The notes under the pieces were generated by a model. That model was not told the origin of the DNA, ran no database searches, and was given only the letters and a program-made list of their open reading frames with translations. Below are positions 39,534 to 50,491 of a stretch of DNA of 64,000 bases, one piece after another. Made by a program: the position numbers and the translations under genes. The DNA comes from Glandiceps talaboti (Eukaryota > Hemichordata > Enteropneusta > Spengelidae). Location of the stretch: assembly GCF_964340395.1 (NCBI RefSeq), contig NC_135563.1:15898651-15962650 (forward strand), given 5' to 3'. Position 1 is the stretch's first letter. Every line of letters starts with the position of its first letter.

Positions 39534-42319
39534 TCATTACAACATTAGATTTTAAAGGCTCAGGCTGACACTCACCGGTCTTTGTGAGTTATAATGAACA
39601 GCCAAAGGCTGAAAATAGTTGTTCTTTGCAGCATTCTATATTAGGATATCTGCATGTATGTTGTAACTGTTCACTCACATACATACATATACACACGCTT
39701 ACTCACTTTTTAGTCTAACCACTCACGAGTACAAACATAAGTATAGTCCTGAACTCCTCATTTTCCAATTTTCTTGCTAGATAATGTCATCAGCTGCAAT
39801 ATTGCAAGTTGGCTCAGACAACCCTGATCACTATAATGGCTCTCATTGTGATAACAATCTTATTGATAGCTACTTCATGAGTGAAAATGGCTCTTGAAAC
39901 CATTAAGATGTTTCCCAATGTGGCTTAATATGTCTTAGACTTATCCGAACGTGATAATTTTCTTACCAGGTTTTTTCCTTCCATTGCAGATTTGCAGCAT
40001 ATGCTATTCATGAAATTATTATGCCTGGTCCATCTTGAAAGAGATTTGGAAAGTTTTATCAATCAAGCTTTGGAAAATTCATCAATGAATGCATTTATGC
40101 TCTACATACCATATGCAATAAATTGTTATATCTTGATGAAGCCTTGAAACTCTGCTGAAACGTGCTTGAGCTCTCCGTTAATGGAAAACTAGTAATCAGA
40201 ATAAATATCACCAGAACGTACATTGAAACAATAAAATCCAATACTTGTTGATGTACATTGTTAGCTGAATTTTATACAGATTGTACTTTTTCTGCTGTTT
40301 GTATATTAACATTTATCAATTGTTAAAGTCTTAAACAAGTATCCATTCTCTATTTCAAATGTATGCAAAGTTGAGTTAAATGACAGTGCTTTTTAAGGTA
40401 GAATGTGCCTCGAAGATGGAAGTCATTGAAAATCAGAGCTCGCAAAATCTCTCCAAAATTTGCCATACGAAAGCTTGTTCCTAATCCTTTTGGAATAATA
40501 AAAGAAATTATGGGATTCACCATCTTGTTTTCAAATTAATTGACAATCTTTTATTTTCAAATAGATAAAACTATTCAGCGGCCATATTGAATTCCAAAAT
40601 AACATAATAACTTTATTAATACTTTGATTTCTTTTATAAAAGATTTGTATGGTGTCCACTGATTTTTTTTCTTGATTCCAAATTAGAATGAGTTGGAGTT
40701 TTCTTAAGCAAAGTAAAAAATTACACCAAAAGTTTTAAATGCTAAAAGCATGTGTGAACTTTTGAAAGTCTTATATTTTTGGGAGGACAGGTTTGCATAA
40801 CTGCAGCCACATGTCATGCCAAACTGTAGCTGATTTTGTAATTACAATTTGAACATTTCAGCACTCAGAAAATGATGTATTGGATCTTATCTACCTTAAG
40901 ACATGTGTCGTGAAATTTGTTAATGCTGTACACACATCCTTATTTAATAGAGCTGCATCAATCTGATATGTTATTGTAATCATACAAATGAACACAAATG
41001 GACCTCCTTCAATAATGCTAATTGCAACTGTAGAAGGTTCTTTGACAATAGCCTGCTATAACAACAATATTCCTGTGCTCTATTTCAGAAAAGTGTGTGC
41101 CACCTGGCAATGTTATACAGAATTTAATACCCCATCGCTAATTACATGGAAAAATGTCATCTTACAATTGTAACAACTCTGCTTATTTGTGACATTAATG
41201 TGACTGGTTACTGTGTTCATATATGATAACACATATCCGGAGTATTCAGGCTGACATTCATAGGAACTAGCTAGGTTGTTGACATAGCTTAAAAAGTTGT
41301 AAAACTGACAGGCTGATATGTGGTATACATTCAGATTTAACCAATGATTGTCTAACTCTTGGCAGACTTCGACAACAAAGCTCTATTCTTACTATTTCTA
41401 CTTTTACAATATGTCTTCCTCTACCAACTTTTCCCTCATTTCACCACTATCATGGTCACAGACAACAATGATATGGGAAACAAAGATTGGCCTTTATACA
41501 ATGTTCAAATATGGAACAAATGTTCAGTTTCATTCATTCATAAATTTGTAAAAGGTCAGATACTATTGAAGAGTACTAAAAATAGTCAACAGCATGGCAC
41601 TTAATGCCTAGACTACAAATTGGATATAAATTAGTGTAAAACCTAATGTAGTAACAGAGTGTCGTGAAATATTTTTGTATCAATATGAATTCAACATACT
41701 GAAGTCTACTGGGGTTTTTTCCGTGTTCTTTTGAATTGTTTTGTCTATTTTGAATAAACATATGGAATGACATGCATGACTGAAAATCAGAAATAATGGA
41801 TACTTCTGTAAATATCATTATTGAATCTAGCATACATGTATGTTTCTGATCTTTTATATTCATTTCAATTCAACATTTTGAAATAAACACATTTTCAGCA
41901 ACGTTTTCATTGTTCTTTTTTGGTATTTATTGAAAGGATACATAGAAAGGAATAACTCAACATATTTCCAAAAGCTCCTTATGGCAGCAATATTTGATTT
42001 CTGATTGCTGCTTACATTGGCTTGTAAACAAAATGGTGGCATGGATCCACGTTTCATTCCATAGTGTAAATTTTGCAGTATGCAGTACATTTTGCCATAA
42101 ACACAGAATTTATTATCATCAATGATGGTGGGTGAACCATCAAAAATAAGTGTTTAATATATCAAAGAAATAACTTTTAATTTAATTCCTGCACAACAGT
42201 TTTCAGTATGTAGTATTTAGTATGCAGTATGTTGTACATTATATGGCATGTACATGCGCATGCATGTGTTTATTTGTTGACAACAGTAAATGTCCTCAAT
42301 CTCTGAGGGTTGTTAGATT

Positions 42320-42735
42320 GAAATGTATTTGATGGATCGCCACGTTAACCAGGTCTTTAAGAAAGTCAACCATAATGTATACAACCTATGTCACATTTGT
42401 AAATACTTGAATCAGAGTGCTTATGAAACATTGGTTTATATTTTAACCAGTTCTCATCTAGATTATGCAAACTCCATATTGTATGGAATACCTCTGTATC
42501 TGTTTGGGACATAGCACACATAATGCTGTTTGAGTAAAAGGTTTGAGAAAATATGACAAAATGTCACAATCCTTCATTGAATTACACTGACTGCCTGAAA
42601 AGTAACAGCAATTTTGCTAGTTTTTAAGGCCTTGAATGATACAGCACCTGTGTATATCGAGGATATAGCTCTCGCTATTTACAGATCAATTTATCTGAAA
42701 CTCTATCCGAATGAACTGAAAAGGAAACTTTTTAA
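42320..42735 (+). mobile_element. Decayed CR1-type non-LTR retrotransposon, region after the RT core
   Basis: The plus strand encodes HVNQVFKKVNHNVYNL, then YLNQSAYETLVYILTSSHLD and YANSILYGIP. After frameshifts and stops it continues FKALNDTAPVYIEDI. These are the familiar motifs downstream of the reverse-transcriptase fingers/palm in CR1/Jockey-like LINEs (RLDYCNSLLYGLP and FKALNGTAPxYLxDL types). The product would have been a reverse transcriptase. Stops and frame changes make it a dead fragment. It lies antisense in the giant RBM41 intron, just before the minisatellite. Confidence 0.75.
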
Positions 42736-43139
42736 ACAGTATTACATTTCATGACCATGTGTACTACAGTCATTTTAGCTATTCTGTCATTATTTTAACC
42801 ACTGCACACTTTACCTTGTTATCTTTTTATACTGTATGTGCATTGCTTATGAATATTTAAAATAACAAAAGGCATGTTTAATTACAGAATAAAGTTAATA
42901 ATAGTAGGAAACATAGTCTTGGCCGGTGTTGATGCACCTCATTGTATGTCTAACACACTTTAACATGCTGAATGCATTCATGACAAACTTGTGTAGCTAC
43001 AGTTGTATTGTTCATTTATAAATGTCTGTTTAACACAGCTTAAAGGTAGCGATAGAATAAACAGGTGACTTTCTTAGATCTTCTCTTTCTTAGATGGAGA
43101 TACTGACCCCCTCCCCGCCCCCCTTCTGGACATGAGTCA

Positions 43140-45588
43140 CACAACACTGTGTCATATGGCCGCATCACTTACACAATCACCTCAGCATCACACAGATACT
43201 GTGTCATATGGCTGCATCACTAACACAATCACCTCAGCATCACACAGATACTGTGTCATATGGCTGCATCACTTAGTGACTTACACAATCACCTCAGCAT
43301 CACACAGAACTGTCATATGGCTGCATCACTTACACAATCGCCTCAGCATCACACAGAACTGTCATATGGCTGCATCACTTACACAATCATCTCAGCATCA
43401 CACAGAACTGTCATATGGCTGCATCACTTACACAATCATCTCAGCATCACACAGAACTGTGTCATATGGCTGCATCACTTATACAATCACCTCAGCATCA
43501 CACAGAACTGTCATATGGCTGCATCACTTACACAATCACCTCAGCATCACACAGAACTGTCATATGGCTGCATCACTTACACAATCACCTCAGCATCACA
43601 CAGAACTGTGTGATATGGCCGCATCACTTACACAATCACCTCAGCATCACACAGAACTGTGTCATATGGCTGCATCACTTACACAATCACCTCAGCATCA
43701 CACAGAACTGTGTCATATGGCTGCATCACTTACACAATCACCTCAGCATCACACAGAACTGTGTCATATGGCTGCATCACTTACACAATCATCTCAGCAT
43801 CACACAGAACTGTGTCATATGGCTGCATCACTTACACAATCATCTCAGCATCACACAGAACTGTCATATGGCTGCATCACTTACACAATCATCTCAGCAT
43901 CACACAGAACTGTGTCATATGGCTGCATCACTTAGTGACTTACACAATCACCTCAGCATCACACAGAACTGTGTCATATGGCTGCATCACTTACACAATC
44001 ACCTCAGCATCACACAGAACTGTCATATGGCTGCATCACTTACACAATCACCTCAGCATCTCACAGAACTGTGTCATATGGCTGCATCACTGACACAATC
44101 ACCTCAGCATCTCACAGAACTGTGTCATATGGCTGCATCACTTACACAATCACCTCAGCATCACACAGAACTGTGTCATATGGCTGCATCACTTACACAA
44201 TCACCTCAGCATCTCACAGAACTGTGTCATATGGCTGCATCACTTACACAATCGCCTCAGCATCACACAGAACTGTGTCATATGGCTGCATCACTTACAC
44301 AATCATCTCAGCATCACACAGACTGTGTCATATGGCTGCATCACTTACACAATCACCTCAGCATCACACAGATACTGTGTCATATGGCTGCATCACTTAC
44401 ACAATCATCTCAGCATCACACAGAACTGTGTCATATGGCTGCATCACTTACACAATCATCTCAGCATCACACAGAACTGTGTCATATGGCTGCATCACTG
44501 ACACAATCATCTCAGCATCACACAGAACTGTCATATGGCTGCATCACTTACACAATCATCTCAGCATCACACAGAACTGTGTCATATGGCTGCATCACTT
44601 AGTGACTTACACAATCACCTCAGCATCACACAGAACTGTGTCATATGGCTGCATCACTTACACAATCACCTCAGCATCACACAGAACTGTCATATGGCTG
44701 CATCACTTACACAATCACCTCAGCATCTCACAGAACTGTGTCATATGGCTGCATCACTGACACAATCACCTCAGCATCTCACAGAACTGTGTCATATGGC
44801 TGCATCACTTACACAATCACCTCAGCATCACACAGAACTGTGTCATATGGCTGCATCACTTACACAATCACCTCAGCATCTCACAGAACTGTGTCATATG
44901 GCTGCATCACTTACACAATCGCCTCAGCATCACACAGAACTGTGTCATATGGCTGCATCACTTACACAATCATCTCAGCATCACACAGACTGTGTCATAT
45001 GGCTGCATCACTTACACAATCACCTCAGCATCACACAGATACTGTGTCATATGGCTGCATCACTTACACAATCATCTCAGCATCACACAGAACTGTGTCA
45101 TATGGCTGCATCACTTACACAATCACCTCAGCATCACACAGAACTGTGTCATATGGCTGCATCACTGACACAATCACCTCAGCAGCACACAGAACTGTCA
45201 TATGGCTGCATCACTTACACAATCACCTCAGCATCACACAGAACTGTGTCATATGGCTGCATCACTTACACAATCGCCTCAGCATCACACAGAACTGTCA
45301 TATGGCTGCATCACTTACACAATCACCTCAGCATCACACAGAACTGTCATATGGCTGCATCACTTACACAATCACCTCAGCATCACACAGAACTGTGTCA
45401 TATGGCTGCATCACTGACACAATCATCTCAGCATCACACAGAACTGTGTCATATGGCTGCATCACTTACACAATCGCCTCAGCATCACACAGAACTGTGT
45501 CATATGGCTGCATCACTTACACAATCGCCTCAGCATCACACAGAACTGTGTCATATGGCTGCATCACTTACACAATCATCTCAGCATA
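43140..45588. repeat. 51-bp minisatellite, about 48 units
   Basis: The tandem unit reads, on the plus strand, from ATATGGCTGCATCACTTACA through CAATCACCTCAGCATCACAC to AGAACTGTGTC (51 bp). Unit lengths also include 49 (a TG lost before TCATATGG), 50, 52 and 60 bp (a 9-bp TTAGTGACT insertion seen three times). All three plus frames stay open for long stretches, giving reading frames of 260-395 codons that are artefacts of the repeat (for example repeated MAASLTQSPQHH). It is in the giant intron, ending 58 bp from the exon at 45647. On the minus strand each standard unit contains GTAAGTG. A C-rich block (43108-43127) borders its far end. Confidence 0.97.
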
Positions 45589-45646
45589 AGACTATAACCA
45601 AATCATCAACCAATCCTTCAAAGTCGAACATATTATTTACACTCAC

Positions 45647-45863
45647 TGGTTGTAAGATGACTTAGCTGATCTGCTCTGTCTGTTCCTCTGTATAATGATT
45701 TTTCAATTTCCATTTCATGTCTGCTCATAACTTTGACATGTGAAAAGGTTTCTGGTTCCTTTTCAGCCAATTTTTCTTCTCTTGATTTGATTTTCCGTTC
45801 TATATTCTTCAGTTTTGCTGCATATGCGGCTGGGGCCATTCCAAGTTTGCTCTTCTTGGCTGG
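45647..45863 (-). CDS. RBM41: RBM41-like gene, internal exon (conserved MEIEKSL region)
   Basis: This is a 217-nt exon. The acceptor is T-rich (CATTTCTTATTTCAG) before 45863, and the donor is ACCA|GTGAGTG after 45647. It begins in phase 0 and ends after one base of a codon. The product starts PAKKSKLGMAP, continues with a Lys/Glu-rich helical stretch (AKLKNIERKIKSREEKL) and then VMSRHEMEIEKSLYRGTDR. The last part is close to LTRREMEIEKSLFQGADR of vertebrate RBM41, and the helical part aligns with its NRLQDIEERI region. This makes the assignment strong. The single leftover A joins the GA at the start of the 10393-10994 exon to give an Arg codon, so the two are probably consecutive exons. The donor (GTGAGT) is weaker than the GTAAGT motifs repeated in the minisatellite that starts about 58 bp further into the intron. 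Confidence 0.87.
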
Positions 45864-46018
45864 CTGAAATAAGAAATGAAAAGAATAATGATTACATATC
45901 AATAAATTATTATATCCATAATAATCTCCAATATTACTCTTCATAGTCTGTCTGTCTGTCTATTCGACTGTCAGTCTACATGCATACATGTATGTACGTA
46001 AGTAGGTACATACAATAC

Positions 46019-46080
46019 GTGTGTGTGAGTGTGTGTGTGTGTGTGTACAATCATGGGTATGTGTGTGTGTACGTATGTAT
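46019..46080. repeat. (GT)n microsatellite with GTAT interruptions
   Basis: Alternating GT runs at 46019-46046 and 46060-46070 separated by ATGGGTAT-like sequence. A short TCTG repeat lies just before it, at 45947-45962. Confidence 0.9.
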
Positions 46081-46084
46081 AAAT

Positions 46085-46260
46085 TTGAGATCATTTGTCG
46101 CAAGAGGTCGTTTACAGCTCCTGCAGTGCGAAAGTCTCATGACCCTGTACTATCCAGAGTCGTACACTAAATCATGTAAAATATGCAATCATCCCACTGA
46201 AACAGTATCACACATTTTGAATGGCATAAAGTCACAAGTGGTTTGATCAAAGCTGGTTTA
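46085..46260 (+). mobile_element. Decayed LINE C-terminal (zinc-ribbon-like) fragment
   Basis: The plus frame reads RGRLQLLQCESLMTLYYP, then SCKICNHPTETVSHILNG before drifting into a stop. The CxxC...H pattern with TxSHxLNxC-like spacing is typical of the extreme C terminus of some non-LTR retrotransposon ORF2 proteins. Family level is uncertain. It is antisense in an RBM41 intron. Confidence 0.6.
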
Positions 46261-46514
46261 CATATAAGGAATTCCAAATCCATCACCAAATATTGTAGTG
46301 TAAGCTCAATAATAGGTTCATACAAAATTTGGAGATTGAGATGTAGGTACTATAACAACCAGATATCACGTGAACGTTTGACATAAGTGACCAAGAGAAA
46401 CTCGTTCACTAGTCAGTATGATTTCCTGCAAGGTATTGTGTGTGTATTCTGTAAAGGAATTATGTATACTAAATACTTTACCTCTACATGCTAAGTTGGA
46501 AATAAAAGAATTTG

Positions 46515-46533
46515 ATATGTATGTATGTATGTA
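46515..46533. repeat. (ATGT)n microsatellite
   Basis: Four to five ATGT units in a row. Confidence 0.85.
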
Positions 46534-49035
46534 CAGGACATGATGTATTTCTATGGGTAGCATCAAAGTGCCACATCTAATGCCTAGAGTAACGACATTG
46601 ACTAAACGTAATGTGTAAAGATAACATAGTGTAAAATGGGAACACAGTCATCAGGAACTAGACTATCAAAATACATAATACCCCACATCATTGTTATTGC
46701 TTTGCCATGTCATCTATTTACAGTCATGAAGTTAATAGATAAAAGTGAGCCATTTCATCTCCTTTCTGTGCTTTCTTGTCTCGTTTACTGTAAGTACTGT
46801 CAGTCTTGTTTACTTTGTGTATTGCTTGGCTTATTTATTTTGAGTATGGCTTGTCATAATTGTTGTCTTTGCGTACTGTTATTTTTGGAAAATTAGACCT
46901 TAATGGATATAGTTATTTGTTAGAGAAACAATCAACTGTGAGAAATTGCCTGTCAGATTAATGTTAAAGATTGAAAAGTCTTTGTATTAAACCTGGTCAC
47001 TATAATTGACAAGAATCGACATACTTCCACACTTACTGCAAGATTGTCATATCATTACCTATCTTCAAACTATATTCTCTAGTGTTTGCCATTAAAGTGA
47101 CAATGTAACAAAAAAGTTTGCAAGAAGGGTCATTCATTAAGATATGCATTAATAAAACTCAACAAAGATTGCCTATTTCTTATCTTTTGGAGGTGTCCTG
47201 TCTTGTGTGAAAATAATCTAATTGTCTCATACATTAAACCATCATTTCTGATACAAGATTAAACTGAAAGTCATGGTTTTGCCATCAAATCATATTACAA
47301 CTCTAGACATGCACACTTTTTGGACGAACCTACGCTACAATATAATACTCTTCAAGACAATTAATTATGAAATCTAATTAAAAAAATAAATTAATGTCTA
47401 TTGACTAGATGGATAATATCATGAATATTTTATGTATTAAGTTTAACTAGCTCAATCACTATCATAGATAAGGGAAGTCAGCACTCAACCGTGATGGTGA
47501 TATAATTGCCTTACTGATGATAACAAACAATGTCATGTCTATATTTTAATGAGTAAAGGTGTTATTGATAACTCAAAGTTTTCTTTAGAATGATATCATA
47601 TGACAGAATTACAGATGTGGTGTACTTCTTGGTATTTGCTGAGAGCTTGTGGTGTTATCTGCAGCTATACATTAACATGCATAGCGAGTACAGCAGAAAA
47701 CATCACAAGCACAGGTATGATATAACGTTTTTGGTATTGTACAGCAGGGACAAATACCACTGTGTATGCCAATGCAAATAATACTGGTACATAATCTTTG
47801 CATCTATGGCAAACATTTTACCCTTTCAGTGGATTCATAACTTGATAATTATAACATATTTTATTACTCTGGTCTTTATTGGAATAACATTTTCATCAGA
47901 AAATGATGGAAAGACATGTTGACCTCTTTAATTGTGACTGATTTTGACTTTACTGGCAATGAACCTGATGTGTGATGATTGGTTGGCCATTACCTGGTCG
48001 ACACGATGATGACACAACCACAGTTAATGTCAGTAGCTTTACCAAGTTCAAAATTGTAAAGTTAGGGTTCACTCAGAATATACTTCTGTATGTATCACTA
48101 TATTTAGCATGTATGATGTTGTGTTGGTGAAAAGAATGGCACAAAATTTAATAAACCTCAGATATCTTTACTGTAGATTGATCACAAAACACCATCGGTT
48201 ATTGCTAAACTTTCTGACACAATCATTTATTCATCTGTTTGAAAAAAAAGATCCTGCTTCAAAGTTCACTATTTCATACAAGTAAGCACAAAAAGATGTG
48301 CTATACACAACTGGCATAAAAAGATGTGCTATATACCTTTAAGTATTGACAACTGGCTATAGTTCGTACAAACACGTAAGTTGTGTTTTACAAGTTGTTC
48401 ATCATCCCTACACTACAGCAGACTACCTAACTTAAATGTTGAATGCTTTACAGACACCTAGTAGCATTTCAGATAGGAATACTCCGTAGACATTAAATTA
48501 AGATTAGCATTTCAGTGTATTCTTAATAGACACAGGAATTGTCTAAGTCTGGTAACATTTTAAAACAATCGAGTCTAATTCCTTGAATCAGAAGCAACAC
48601 AGAGTGCATGCAGTGTTTTATGATAAAAGCTTTGATACAGGGCAAAAGAAGCATAAAGATAAAAACACCGTCAGGAGGGATTGGTTATATGAAACTACTA
48701 TTAAAAGGAAGAAATAAAGATAAGAATAGAGCCATGTGGGGATTTGTTCTGCCAACACGGAGTCTTCTTTACTTAAGTTCACGCTAGAATACTTATGCTG
48801 CAGCCTGTGCAGGATTAAACATATGCATTAAGTTCGCATATCTTAAGTAGTCAACAAGCTTGGGAGGACACTATTTCTTGAATTTTTCTACTGAGTACTT
48901 TCTATATAATGAACTTTCCTTTTATGAAGTTTTTGTGGCTTCCCTTTGAATGGCAACATCATAGATCATGCCACTTTTTAAACTCAGCCCTGGTTTAACT
49001 GTAACATGATTCTCAAAACTTTGCATAGTTCATAC

Positions 49036-49073
49036 CTCATTCCCAAATATGATTTGCTGTTCAGCTGAAGCAA
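49036..49073 (-). CDS. RBM41: Probable RBM41 microexon (38 nt)
   Basis: On the minus strand, acceptor CTCCTTATGTCAATTTCAG precedes 49073 and donor GAG|GTATGA follows 49036. The exon holds 2 nt plus 12 codons and ends in phase 0, exactly the phase at which the 45647-45863 exon starts. The codons read ASAEQQIIFGNE. Joined to PAKKSKL this aligns with the human RBM41 segment LGLNETEILIW...GEKKTKL. A preceding exon ending with Gly plus one C would restore the conserved LGL, but I could not find that exon. The microexon call rests on splice signals, phase and a short alignment, so it is probable rather than certain. Confidence 0.5.
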
Positions 49074-49355
49074 CTGAAATTGACATAAGGAGTCTTGTCA
49101 TTACAAATCGAAGATCTGTATGTCACAAGTATTTCCACATGATTGGAGATATATAATTGGAAATTATATCATCGTACCAGAACAGGCTTTAACTGACGTG
49201 AAATTAAGGAGAAAATAATACTGCGCTTGTGCAGAATCAATGCATTTACTACATTGTTAAGACATAGAACCAAAAATAAAAATCCTGTACTTTCTGTTCA
49301 AATGCACACAACTTGGCTTGCACGTACAAAGTAAAAGAATAGATAATTGCTCATG

Positions 49356-49708
49356 AAAGCTACACTAGCTGCAACTGGAACATTTTTTGAAACTGTTTTG
49401 TTAGATGTAATAACTTACTGTAATATTGTACAGTACACCTTGAACAGTATTGGATCACCAAACACATTTGTGTAGCTATACACATAATTATGGTAAATCA
49501 AATCCAATTGATTTTTAGGTCCACACACTAAAATCAGCACCCAATGTGATCATGATTTCAACTTATTACTGTACTACTTATGGAAAAAATAGACCTCTCA
49601 TTATCTTGTACAATGTCTAATTATTGTATTTCAACAATTTTCAGTGAATATATTGTTGGTTGTGTGATCGCAAAAAAAATACTCCAGGTACAGCTTGTGC
49701 AGCTGTAA
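49356..49708 (+). mobile_element. MITE family B, copy B3
   Basis: The left end is AAAGCTACACTAGCTGCAAC and the right end is CTCCAGGTACAGCTTGTGCA. The interior has ATTGATTTTTAGGTCCACAC and TTCAACAATTTTCAGTGAAT. About 353 bp, same orientation as the other copies. It lies about 280 bp upstream of the putative RBM41 microexon. Confidence 0.8.
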
Positions 49709-50423
49709 ATTCCAATTGTAAAAAGGGCCTATAGTATTCATCATGTCTATGGTATAGGCTTGGATGACACAAAGATATTATTATCCAGGTCATGTTCATG
49801 TACTCTTCTCCAATATACACATCTTGTACAGTGTACAATGTAAATAGTACATTTTTTCTAATCCATATAATTATGTGTACACACAAGGCAAATTATATTC
49901 AATTCCAATTACACATCACATTTAATAGATGAATTAATTACTAAGATTAGATCAAACACCCAGTGTTTATTTTGTTATGCCTTCTTTAAAAGCTAAAGCA
50001 TGGTCAGATTTCATTCGCATTCACGGCCAACACACAGAAAATAATGGGTTCTTTCCAAAGAAATGTTTTATCTGTGATTGTTAATGCATATACATGTAGT
50101 GTGATACAGGAGTCATAACTCATTACCATCAAACTGTCAAAAGACAGCATGTAAAACAGATTAGCCTACTCAAAAGAGTGTTATATTGGTCGTTTTATTT
50201 GTAAAGACCAAGAAGGAAATATTAAAAGGCTAAACAGTGCCTGGCCCATTAATGTGAAGCTTTATTTTAGTAGTTAGCTATAAATTAACCTTTTGTGTGA
50301 TACCTTGAAGGTGTTACTTCTATATCATTGTAAACTAGATGGTTTTACTTCTTATGTGTGGATCATTGCAGCTTTGGTGTCTAACTCCAGATCATCATTA
50401 TTATCACATTAAGCATATATATA

Positions 50424-50451
50424 AACACACACATGCATGCATGTACACACG

Positions 50452-50488
<37 letters not shown>
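50424..50488. repeat. (CA)n microsatellite
   Basis: An alternating CA tract with ATGC and CG interruptions at its left part. Frames across it read as runs of Thr-His and are not genes. Confidence 0.95.

Positions 50489-50491
<3 letters not shown>

Larger units (their letters stand above)
10995..45646 (-). other. Giant RBM41 intron (about 34.7 kb)
   Basis: It is bounded by donor GTGAGTG (45646 downward) and acceptor TTCCAG (ending 10995) on the minus strand. The phases of the flanking exons agree (1+2), so one uninterrupted intron is the simplest reading. It contains repeat families A, B, C and D, several degenerate tandem arrays, a LINE relic, a hairpin and the 51-bp minisatellite, all listed separately. 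The stretches 10995-13270, 19870-20080, 25200-28900, 29230-33190, 34500-38050 and 39540-42300 hold nothing else I can support beyond AT-rich sequence and short chance reading frames. An undetected cassette exon inside it cannot be excluded. Confidence 0.7.
45864..49035 (-). other. RBM41 intron between microexon and 217-nt exon
   Basis: It lies between the acceptor before 45863 and the donor after 49036 and is about 3.2 kb if the microexon is real. It contains GT-rich microsatellite sequence, a LINE C-terminal relic at 46085-46260 on the opposite strand and an ATGT microsatellite near 46.5 kb. Nothing else recognisable lies between 46540 and 49030. Confidence 0.45.

Noticed and set aside
43140-45588. 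CRISPR array
   Set aside because: The units are head-to-tail repeats without unique spacers, in animal DNA with introns.
43132-45665. Long overlapping plus-strand frames of 267, 395, 376, 314, 260 and 144 codons
   Set aside because: They are translations of the 51-bp minisatellite in its three frames, switching frame at units that lost TG. They have no unique sequence, domain or splice context.
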